Positions 56,522 to 64,000 of a stretch of 64,000 bases of DNA are shown here, piece by piece. The DNA comes from an uncultured Verrucomicrobiota bacterium (lineage in GTDB: Bacteria > Verrucomicrobiota > Verrucomicrobiia > Opitutales > Opitutaceae). The notes under the pieces were generated by a model that had not been told where the DNA came from, searched no databases, and worked only from the letters and a program-made list of their open reading frames with translations. The position numbers and the translations under genes were made by a program. The first letter of the stretch is position 1; every line of letters begins with the position of its first letter. The stretch lies in the NCBI GenBank assembly GCA_903876795.1, contig CAIRBK010000041.1, positions 1 to 64,000 on the forward strand, read 5' to 3'.

Positions 56522-56653
56522 GCGACTTCAGTGCGTGAAAAGGTCGGCGCGACCATGTGAAAACCGCGATCGGGGATTGATCGACGGTTGCGGCGTAAGT
56601 TGACGCATCGGAACGGTTTTCGGCAACGACTATGTTGCACGAAAGGCCTTCTC

Positions 56654-57193
56654 TCAGGCACAGATGGCGGCGGCGATTTCGCGGGCCTTTTCGGGCGAGA
56701 TCAATTTTTCAACCAAGTGGATTCCGAACTCGCAAGCGGTGCCGGCGCCACGGGACGTGAGAATGCGGCCATCGGCGACTACGCGCTCATCGCCCAAGAT
56801 GGCCGACAATTCATGGGCGACCGAACAATGAGCGGTGTAACGGCGGCCAAAGAGAAGACCGGCGTCGTGAAGCACGGTGGGGGCGGCACAAATGGCGGCA
56901 AGCCATCGATCGGCAGCATGGTGGGCGAGGACGATGGAGCGCACACGCGGATCCTCCCGGAGGTGTTTCACGCCCGGCCCGCCAGGCAAAAAAAGGAGAT
57001 CAAAGAGTCGGTCGCCGACTGCAGACAGCGGTGTGCTGGCATGAATGGTGATCTCGTTGCGACCGGTGACATGAATGGAGTCGGCGAGCGCGGCGACCGT
57101 GACCTCGACCCCGGCGCGCCTGAGCAGATCGACGGGGGCGACGGCTTCCATTTCTTCGAAGCCTTCGGGTAGAATGACAAGTGCGGTGGGCAT
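56654..57193 (-). CDS. DJ-1/PfpI family protein
   Basis: A 179-residue member of the DJ-1/ThiJ/PfpI superfamily. It opens ALVILPEGFEEMEAVAPVDLLRRAGVEV, with the conserved Glu in the GFEEME stretch, and has the nucleophilic elbow LAAICAAPTVL with Cys102. FLPGGPGVKHLRED is the usual glycine-rich loop. Members act as glyoxalases, deglycases or redox chaperones, and which applies here cannot be told. It is divergent from hisA with 278 bases between starts. It is likely a single gene, and its stop is 178 bases upstream of the asnB start. Confidence 0.9.
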   Translation of the reverse strand: MPTALVILPEGFEEMEAVAPVDLLRRAGVEVTVAALADSIHVTGRNEITIHASTPLSAVGDRLFDLLFLPGGPGVKHLREDPRVRSIVLAHHAADRWLAAICAAPTVLHDAGLLFGRRYTAHCSVAHELSAILGDERVVADGRILTSRGAGTACEFGIHLVEKLISPEKAREIAAAICA

Positions 57194-57471
57194 GATCTAA
57201 GGGGTTGGCCGGTTTGACTTAGTTGACCCCGTACGAAGTCCGTCCACGAGCGTAAATTCGCGCAGATGAAACACTGTCCGAGCCGGGTTGAGTCCGTGCC
57301 TTCGCAGGCTTCACGGATGTTTCTTGGCAACAAGTCAGTCGATCACTGAAGGTCTGCAAGCGAGGGACAGCGTGCATTCGGACGGCGTTGCCCTCGGTCG
57401 CCTTGGCCGAACACGCTTTCGCTCTCGCGCCGGGCCGGTTTATCTCCCAGACACACCCAGACTTTACTGCC

Positions 57472-58245
57472 ATGCCCACCCAGTTTCGCCCCTGCATCGA
57501 CCTACACGACGGCAAAGTGAAGCAGATCGTCGGAGGCAGCCTGCGCGACGACGGCGCCGGGCTGCGCGAGAACTTTGTGAGCGAGGACGGTGCCGGGGCG
57601 TTCGCCGCGCGTTACCGGGCCGACGGGCTTGCCGGCGGGCATGTGATCAAGCTGGGTCCGGGCAACGACCAAGCTGCGCGCGAGGCGCTGGCGGTGTTTC
57701 CCGGAGGTTTTCACATCGGGGGCGGCATCACGGCCGACAACGCCGAGTCCTGGCTTCATCTCGGCGCGAGCCATGTCATCGTGACCTCTTGGCTTTTTGA
57801 TTCGAACGGGCATTTCCTCAACGAGCGCCTTGAGATGCTGAAGAGTCGGGTGGGGGCCGACCGGCTGGTGCTCGACTTGAGTTGCCGCCGCACGGAGACC
57901 GGATGGACGGTCGCGATGAACCGCTGGCAGACGTTGACCGATCTTCAAGTCACGGAACGGACGCTCGACGGATTGGCGGGGAGCTGTGCGGAGTTTTTGA
58001 TCCATGCCGCAGACGTGGAGGGTTTGTGCGGAGGCATCGACGCCGATCTGGTGGCGCTGCTGGGAGCGTGGGGCAAGATTCCGATGACTTACGCCGGAGG
58101 TGTCGCCACGATGGATGATGTGCGCAAGGTGGAGCGGGTCAGCAGAGGTAAGTTGGACCTGACCGTAGGAAGTGCGCTGGATCTTTTCGGTGGTCACGGC
58201 GTGCGTTACGCCGACCTGGTTGCCTGGAACCGGCTTGTCACTTGA
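57472..58245 (+). CDS. hisA: HisA, eukaryotic (HIS6) type isomerase
   Basis: Predicted phosphoribosylformimino-AICAR ribotide isomerase, step four of histidine synthesis. The 257-residue TIM barrel has the N-terminal catalytic Asp in RPCIDLHDGKVKQIV (Asp10) and the second in LVLDLSCRR. It resembles yeast His6 far more than the usual bacterial HisA: VIKLGPGNDQAAREAL, VIVTSWLF, MNRWQTLTDL, FLIHAADVEGLCGGID and YAGG are nearly shared, from memory. The start at 57472 fits the barrel start; the frame is open to 57388. No other his gene is nearby. The leader is pyrimidine-rich with no Shine-Dalgarno sequence. Confidence 0.9.
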   Translation: MPTQFRPCIDLHDGKVKQIVGGSLRDDGAGLRENFVSEDGAGAFAARYRADGLAGGHVIKLGPGNDQAAREALAVFPGGFHIGGGITADNAESWLHLGASHVIVTSWLFDSNGHFLNERLEMLKSRVGADRLVLDLSCRRTETGWTVAMNRWQTLTDLQVTERTLDGLAGSCAEFLIHAADVEGLCGGIDADLVALLGAWGKIPMTYAGGVATMDDVRKVERVSRGKLDLTVGSALDLFGGHGVRYADLVAWNRLVT

Positions 58246-58283
58246 TAAGCCAAAGGGCCGTGTGGCCGGCCTCGTTCTTGAGG

Positions 58284-58314
58284 CATAAGAAAGCCGCGTC
58301 GGGCGACGCGGCTT
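58284..58314 (-). terminator. Terminator of the tRNA-Leu gene
   Basis: AAGCCGCGTC (58291-58300) and GACGCGGCTT (58305-58314) are a perfect 10-pair hairpin with a four-base loop. On the minus strand it is followed by TTTCTTAT-like sequence and comes five bases after the tRNA end. On the plus strand no T-run follows, so it serves the tRNA gene rather than hisA, though the hairpin could also protect the hisA message end. Confidence 0.75.
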
Positions 58315-58318
58315 AAAA

Positions 58319-58403
58319 TGGTGCTCAGGGCGGGACTCGAACCCGCACGCCTTTCGGCACACGCCCCTCAAACGTGTGTGTCTACCAATTCCACCACCTG
58401 AGC
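58319..58403 (-). tRNA. tRNA-Leu (anticodon GAG)
   Basis: The minus strand folds as a long-variable-arm tRNA: acceptor GCTCAGG (58397-58403) pairs with CCTGAGC (58323-58329). The D stem is GTG/CAC, and the anticodon stem is CACGT/GCGTG with loop TTGAGGG, giving anticodon GAG for CUC codons. A variable arm TGCCGAAAGGCGT follows, and the T arm is GCGGG-TTCGAGT-CCCGC. The CCA end is encoded (58319-58321). The long variable arm supports leucine. It lies between hisA and the gene at 58595, on the opposite strand. Confidence 0.95.
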
Positions 58404-58594
58404 GTTCCTAAACAAGGGAAGGCGGACTAAGATAAATCTTCGGAAACGTGTAAAGCCCCGAAATGCATTTTTCTCATTTCGGGAAACAGCTTGCTACTCC
58501 CCCGCCTGCATGGAGACTGCGTGCGCTCATCAGCAACTCTCAAGCCCGCCCTCAGTACAACACTTACGCAGGCCATACGCCCGCATCGCTCCGA

Positions 58595-60361
58595 ATGTCA
58601 GAGACGCCATCCAACGAAAAACCGGCCAAGGATTTTAACAAAATCGATCTGGGCCAACTCCAGAGCTTTAGCTTTGGAACGCAGTGGTCCCACGACAAAG
58701 CCGACACCTCCGGCCCGGCGGGCGGCGGTACGCGCGAACCGCGTCGAGACGACCGGCCGCGTCGCGAGGGGCCCGGCGCCGGTGCCGCCCCGCGCGACCG
58801 TCGCGGCTTCCGCAAGCCTGCCGGTCCCGGCGGCGAGGAAAGTGCTTCCGTTCCTGCGGGCGGCAACTCGTCGGCACCCGCGCCACGCGAGCGTCGCGAA
58901 GTCGGTTTCGACTCCCGCGGTCCGCGTCGCGACGGTCAGGGCGGTGGCGGAGCTCCCCGCGGTGATTTCCGCAGCGGCCAGGGCGGTGGTCCCCGCCGCG
59001 AGGCCGGTCCGCGTTTCAACGGTCCTCGCGACGGCGGTTTCCCGCCCCGCGAACAAGGACCCTACGTCAGTCCGTTTTTCAACGTCACGTTCTACCCAGA
59101 CGACACCGGTTTCACCGCGCTGGCCAAGGCCATCCGCGCCTCATGCCGCACCTACGAGCTTTTTGAGATCGCCCGGGTGATCGTCGGGAAGAACGACCGC
59201 TTCATCGCGGTGCTCCAGCACAAGCCCTCAGACAACTCGGAGGCAATCAAGCCGGCACCTTTAGCCATATCTGTTCCCGACGGGGTGCCCTTTGAAAACG
59301 AGGCGGCGGCCATCGCCCACGTCATTGAAAAACACATCGGACAATTTTTCGATTCGGCCGAGGTGGAAATCGAGGCGCCCAAGGGCAATTTCCAAGTCGT
59401 CAATCGCTGCACGATCACCGGCGCATTGCTCGGGCCGCCCAATTACCACCGGTACAACCAGATCGTCCAGCAGCACCATGCGGCCAATATCAAGCTGCCC
59501 TTCGAGGTCTATCGCGGAAAAATCGAATCCGTGCGCGATCCCGAGGTGATCGCCCAGTGGCTGGAAAAGATGAAGAAGACGGTGCGCTACACCTGGAAGC
59601 TCACGCCGCCCGCGCCCGCTCTCGCCGAGGGCGAGGCCGCCCCCGAGACCGTGCCTGCCGTGACCTTCGATTCGTTTGAAGAGGCCCGCCAACACCTCCT
59701 GGCCAACGCCAAGGACAAGATCGTGCGCACCGTCGAGTCGCTGCGTTTCCCGGGCAAGAATCTTGACGCTCTGCCCGCCGGCGAGATACGCCGCACCATC
59801 GAAGGCGCTCTCGAGCGCCAGCGTCGGTTCCCGCTCGATACGGCCAACGCGCTTCGCGGTCGTCTCCGGCGCGAGGGCTTCACGATTTTCAAGAAGGGCT
59901 CCAAGGGCGTGAGCTACGTCTGCGCGGTCAAGCGGAAGTTCCGCGTTCCGAACCAGACGTTCTCCGACTCTATCGGCACGTTGATCTCGTTCCTGGAGAC
60001 GCATCCGATGATAAAGGCCGGCGAGTTGTCGGAAAAGCTCCTTGGTTTCACAGTGCCCGCCAAACCCGCCGCCCCCGCCGAAGGCGAGACCGCCGCCGCG
60101 CCGGTCCCAGCCCCGTCGCTGATCCCTGAGCAGCAGGCCAAGTTAACCCGCCTTAATGGTGATTTGCGCTGGTTGGTCAGTGAAGGTTACGTGACCGAGT
60201 TCATTGACGGACGCCTCTTTGCCCCGGCTCCGGTGGTCGAATCCCGCAAGAAGGAAATCGAGAGCGCAGAGCATGATCCGGAGAATTTCCCCGAGGTGCC
60301 AGCCGCCGAAAACGCCAAGTCGGCCCCGGCGGATGCTTCTCCGGAAGAACCCGCCAGCTGA
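58595..60361 (+). CDS. Unrecognised protein with Arg/Gly-rich N-terminal region
   Basis: A 588-residue protein of unknown family. Residues about 1-35 are polar and conserved-looking. Residues about 35-150 are low-complexity and very rich in Arg, Gly, Pro, Ala and Asp, in RGG/RRD-like runs. From about 152 an ordered part starts (YVSPFFNVTFYPDDTGFTAL), with a central block to about 340, a Pro/Ala linker, and a helical block (about 365-490) with KRKFRVPNQTFSDSIGTLISFL. A second Pro/Ala stretch precedes the last domain LIPEQQAKLTRLNGDLRWLV. No signal peptide is seen. The basic disordered part suggests RNA or ribosome binding (inference). The start at MSETPSNE (58595) was chosen; the frame is open to 58463. 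A terminator follows. Confidence 0.75.
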   Translation: MSETPSNEKPAKDFNKIDLGQLQSFSFGTQWSHDKADTSGPAGGGTREPRRDDRPRREGPGAGAAPRDRRGFRKPAGPGGEESASVPAGGNSSAPAPRERREVGFDSRGPRRDGQGGGGAPRGDFRSGQGGGPRREAGPRFNGPRDGGFPPREQGPYVSPFFNVTFYPDDTGFTALAKAIRASCRTYELFEIARVIVGKNDRFIAVLQHKPSDNSEAIKPAPLAISVPDGVPFENEAAAIAHVIEKHIGQFFDSAEVEIEAPKGNFQVVNRCTITGALLGPPNYHRYNQIVQQHHAANIKLPFEVYRGKIESVRDPEVIAQWLEKMKKTVRYTWKLTPPAPALAEGEAAPETVPAVTFDSFEEARQHLLANAKDKIVRTVESLRFPGKNLDALPAGEIRRTIEGALERQRRFPLDTANALRGRLRREGFTIFKKGSKGVSYVCAVKRKFRVPNQTFSDSIGTLISFLETHPMIKAGELSEKLLGFTVPAKPAAPAEGETAAAPVPAPSLIPEQQAKLTRLNGDLRWLVSEGYVTEFIDGRLFAPAPVVESRKKEIESAEHDPENFPEVPAAENAKSAPADASPEEPAS

Positions 60362-60390
60362 ACCCAGAAACACGGTGCTTCATCAATTCG

Positions 60391-60418
60391 GGCCGCCCTT
60401 AAACGGGCGGCCTTTTTT
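60391..60418 (+). terminator. Rho-independent terminator
   Basis: GGCCGCCC (60391-60398) pairs perfectly with GGGCGGCC (60405-60412), with loop TTAAAC and six Ts at 60413-60418. It is 30 bases after the stop at 60361 and separates that gene from the sigma-54 activator. Confidence 0.9.
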
Positions 60419-60497
60419 GTCCGCCGAAAGCAGCGCTTCCTCTTGATGGCGGTTGCGGTGCCTTGACCCAGGGCGGTTGATTGCGTTGAAGGAGACC

Positions 60498-61913
<1,416 letters not shown>

Positions 61914-61974
61914 GGCGGCGGGTTAGTGATTGCCTCGACCGGCGGGCGACATTTGCTCGGTTCGTTTTCCCATC

Positions 61975-62841
61975 ATGCGTATTACCCCCTTGTTGTTGAT
62001 CGCGCTGCTCATGTCGTCGACAGTTCGCGCCGAGGTGCGTCTCGTCGGCTCGGATCTCCTCGGCAAGGAGTTCACCCAATCGCTCACCGACTACTCGAAG
62101 CGCAACGATCTCGGCGTGCAACTGGCGCTGGGCGGCAGCCGTGCCGGATTGGAGAAACTCAAGAGTGGTCAGGCCGAGCTCGGGTTAATGGTGTTCTCAC
62201 CCGAAGAAAAGCCGCCGGAGGCCCCGTTTGTGGCCTTGCCGGTCGCCTATCATACGGCGGTCGTCGTTGTGCCGGCATCGCTGCCGCTTACCCAGATCAC
62301 CTATGACCAGCTCAACATCATCTACGGTGACGAAGCCCGGTCCGGCTTGAAGCTTTGGGGGGATCTCGGTGTGACCGGCATGTGGTCTCTCAGGAATATC
62401 CAACCCAACATCACGGGGCCGGGGGCGGGACTGACCTACGATCTTTTCCGCTACACCGTGCTGAGAACTCCAGCCCTGAAGCCGACGGTCGGTATGCAGG
62501 CAGATTTGACCGAGAGTCTCACCCGTATCCGGGGCGATGAGGGCGGGGTGGCGATCTTGCCCCTGCTGCCGCCCAATGAACTGCGGTTAAAAACGCTGCT
62601 GGTCGCACGCGGTGCGCAGGATGTGGCGTTCGGACCCACGCCGGACAACATTCATTCGGGGGATTATCCGATTCGCTTGCCGGTGTATTTGGTTTTTCGC
62701 AAGGAGGCGGCCAAGCAACTCCAGCCGATTTTGCGTTATCTGCTCAGCGAAGATGCGGTGACGCTATGGCAGAGCGCACGGCTGGTGCCGTTGCCGATTC
62801 AGGTCCGCAATCAGCAAATCTTCGATTTGGAAGTTCTGTAG
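61975..62841 (+). CDS. Secreted PstS-like substrate-binding protein
   Basis: A 288-residue periplasmic binding protein. The signal peptide is about residues 1-18, ending VRA, and the mature part starts EVRLVGSDLLGKEF, which mimics the PstS opening KGSDTLG. LALGGSRAGLEKLKSGQAELGLMV and FVALPVAYHTAVVVVPASLP follow the type II binding-protein pattern. No permease or ATPase gene is adjacent. It may bind phosphate or a related anion, or act as a sensor partner. It lies 61 bases after the NtrC-family regulator. This is a second PstS-like gene besides the complete pst operon at the other end of the window. Ligand is inferred. Confidence 0.8.
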   Translation: MRITPLLLIALLMSSTVRAEVRLVGSDLLGKEFTQSLTDYSKRNDLGVQLALGGSRAGLEKLKSGQAELGLMVFSPEEKPPEAPFVALPVAYHTAVVVVPASLPLTQITYDQLNIIYGDEARSGLKLWGDLGVTGMWSLRNIQPNITGPGAGLTYDLFRYTVLRTPALKPTVGMQADLTESLTRIRGDEGGVAILPLLPPNELRLKTLLVARGAQDVAFGPTPDNIHSGDYPIRLPVYLVFRKEAAKQLQPILRYLLSEDAVTLWQSARLVPLPIQVRNQQIFDLEVL

Positions 62842-62894
62842 TGGGCAGGTGTTCGGCGCACTGTAGTGACACTTAAAAATCCCTAAAAAAGCAG

Positions 62895-62923
62895 TTGACG
62901 ATAGGTGCCAGGCATCTTGTTCT
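62895..62923 (+). promoter_or_regulatory. Candidate sigma-70 promoter of tRNA-Gly
   Basis: TTGACG (62895-62900) and TGTTCT (62918-62923) are separated by 17 bases and end 13 bases before the tRNA. The -35 matches five of six consensus bases; the -10 is weak. Position and spacing fit a tRNA promoter. Confidence 0.45.
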
Positions 62924-62936
62924 CCACCTCTCTCAC

Positions 62937-63012
<76 letters not shown>

Positions 63013-63021
63013 TTTTCATCC

Positions 63022-63060
63022 AAAGCCCCGTAGCTCATAGAGTTGTGGGGCTTTTGATTT
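63022..63060 (+). terminator. Terminator after tRNA-Gly
   Basis: AAAGCCCC (63022-63029) pairs with GGGGCTTT (63047-63054), eight pairs around a 17-base loop, with TTTTGATTT downstream. It follows the tRNA by nine bases. The rest of the gap up to 63240 holds two tandem copies of a TTCTAAAAAA-GCGC/GACGC type string (63078-63110) of unknown meaning. Confidence 0.8.
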
Positions 63061-63240
63061 TGGGGTTATGTTCCCGCTTTCTAAAAAAAGCGCGTAGGTT
63101 CTAAAAAAGACGCCAAGGATTGCCAGTGTCAGCAAAGTACCGAGGGGGATTGTTAAGCTCAATTGAAACGATACCATCTCAACCCCGCACCGCCGCCAAT
63201 CAGGCGTTGATACGTGCGGCTTGCGTCGCAAGGTGGATGC

Positions 63241-63711
63241 GTGGCGTTCGAAAAACACCTGTTCGTTGACGCGGCCAACGTCCTTCATGCCTGGCCGGAA
63301 TCCCGCGCCTTGCTCAAGCGTGACCGTTGGGCCGCGCGTTCTTGGTTGGTTCAGCGACTCTCGGCTTTGCACGACTCCGAGTCGGTGCTTGTCACCGTGG
63401 TGATCGATGGGCGCGGCGACGAAATCGTGATCGAGCATCCTTCGAAACAGGCAACGTTGACCATCGTTCATACGCCGTCGTCACTCACGGCCGATGATGT
63501 GATCGAGCAAATGGTCGCACGTTCGCCTGATCCTGCCCGCTGCGAGGTCGCCACCGACGACCAGGCCGAGCGCGATACGATCGAGGCTACAGGAGCCGTC
63601 TGGGTTCCGGCGGCAGATTTGCTCGTCCGCATCGAGAGATCAGAGCATAGGATCAACGCCAAGGTGGCGTCGATCAACCGTGCCAACAGACAAAATTGGA
63701 GGAATCGATAA
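63241..63711 (+). CDS. YacP-like NYN-domain protein
   Basis: A 156-residue protein of the NYN/PIN-like nuclease fold (YacP/Rae1 group), known or suspected to cut RNA. It opens with LFVDAANVLHAWPE, the conserved Asp of the metal site (Asp10), and has VTVVIDGRGDE and EVATDDQAERDTIEATGA, the other acidic patches. A GTG start at 63241 was chosen because AGGTGG lies four bases upstream; an in-frame GTG at 63214 is the alternative. It is two bases before the next gene, which suggests co-translation. Target RNA is unknown. Confidence 0.82.
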   Translation: MAFEKHLFVDAANVLHAWPESRALLKRDRWAARSWLVQRLSALHDSESVLVTVVIDGRGDEIVIEHPSKQATLTIVHTPSSLTADDVIEQMVARSPDPARCEVATDDQAERDTIEATGAVWVPAADLLVRIERSEHRINAKVASINRANRQNWRNR

Positions 63712-63713
63712 AC

Positions 63714-64000
63714 ATGGACGGTCATGGTAAAGAGCCGTGCTCATCGGTCGGCGTTGCCGAAGTTCAGGGACTCTACGGCGCGTTTTCGTTTTCAGAGCGC
63801 CTGCTGCAAAAAATCTGGCAGCGCGGGGACTTCGACCCGGTCGGCGCGCGCCTGGCCGACGGTCGTGATTTAAGGGTGCAGCATGTCGGACGGTGGAATC
63901 ACTTGGGCGGACCCGATTTCGCGGGCGCGCGTTTGCGCATGGATGGCCGCGATCTCGTCGGCGACGTGGAGCTGCACTTGCGAGAGAGCGACTGGGCCGC
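63714..64000 (+). CDS. DUF2851 family protein (N-terminal part)
   Basis: Starts at ATG 63714 after a GGAGG Shine-Dalgarno sequence and runs off the window edge, so only the first 95 residues are seen. LLQKIWQRGDFDP, then NHLGGPDFAGARLRMDG and GDVELHLRESDW, are marker segments of the DUF2851 family of unknown function. It is two bases downstream of the YacP-like gene. No function can be assigned. Confidence 0.85.
   Translation, partial: MDGHGKEPCSSVGVAEVQGLYGAFSFSERLLQKIWQRGDFDPVGARLADGRDLRVQHVGRWNHLGGPDFAGARLRMDGRDLVGDVELHLRESDWA

Noticed and set aside
63016-63177. A 53-residue hydrophobic reading frame on the minus strand starting MVSFQLSLTIP
   Set aside because: It overlaps the tRNA-Gly terminator, has no convincing ribosome site, and no homolog could be recognised. 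A small membrane protein is possible but unsupported.

Overview
The window is GC-rich bacterial chromosome with a Gram-negative envelope: an outer-membrane porin, LpxB, LolCD-type transport and a long O-antigen/exopolysaccharide locus. The mix of an actinobacterial/cyanobacterial-style zwf-opcA-pgl operon, a short AMP nucleosidase, a GAF-fused type IV pilus ATPase and a verrucomicrobial-looking porin suggests Verrucomicrobiota, probably Opitutaceae. That assignment is inference from gene style and is not proven by a marker gene such as 16S. No prophage, insertion sequence, integrase or CRISPR array was recognised.

Region by region. 1-7.2 kb (+): a phosphate module of porin, pstS, pstC, pstA, pstB and phoU, preceded by a candidate Pho-box-like repeat and interrupted by terminator-like hairpins after the porin and after pstS. 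7.3-10 kb (-): AMP nucleosidase, lipA and lipB. 10-15.8 kb (+): lysS, a LolC/E-LolD pair, a frameshifted Gfo/Idh/MocA oxidoreductase and lpxB. 15.8-19.4 kb (-): a GT1-type glycosyltransferase and a GAF-PilB/GspE ATPase. 19.5-23.5 kb (+): a YraN-family protein, then the oxidative pentose-phosphate operon zwf-opcA-pgl, with two REP-like repeats flanking pgl.

23.6-56.5 kb (-): about 33 kb transcribed in one direction. It starts at an asparagine-synthetase-like amidotransferase and runs through a Wzm/Wzt ABC exporter, many glycosyltransferases (GT2, GT4 and GT8-like), methyltransferases, a PIG-L deacetylase, acyltransferases, two polytopic Wzy/WaaL-like proteins and a polyprenyl-phosphate sugar phosphotransferase. 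It ends with an FAD disulfide oxidoreductase, an M42 peptidase and gmd/fcl for GDP-L-fucose. Most neighbours overlap by 1-8 bases, which suggests one translationally coupled operon. One methyltransferase is split by an in-frame TGA inside a less GC-rich segment.

56.6-64 kb: a DJ-1/PfpI protein (-), a eukaryotic-type HisA (+), tRNA-Leu(GAG) (-), a long unrecognised protein with an Arg/Gly-rich N terminus (+), an NtrC-family sigma-54 activator, a second PstS-like binding protein, tRNA-Gly(GCC), a YacP-like NYN protein and the start of a DUF2851 gene cut by the window edge.

Together the window is mainly about the cell envelope: phosphate uptake, lipid A and lipoprotein trafficking, and a large surface polysaccharide whose fucose donor is made at the end of its own operon. 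A recurrent feature is translation starts with no Shine-Dalgarno sequence but a pyrimidine-rich leader. No clearly new multi-gene system was found. The best candidates for follow-up are the GT2-acyltransferase fusion, the mixed ABC/Wzy-like polysaccharide locus, the HIS6-type HisA, the Arg/Gly-rich protein and the two disrupted genes.
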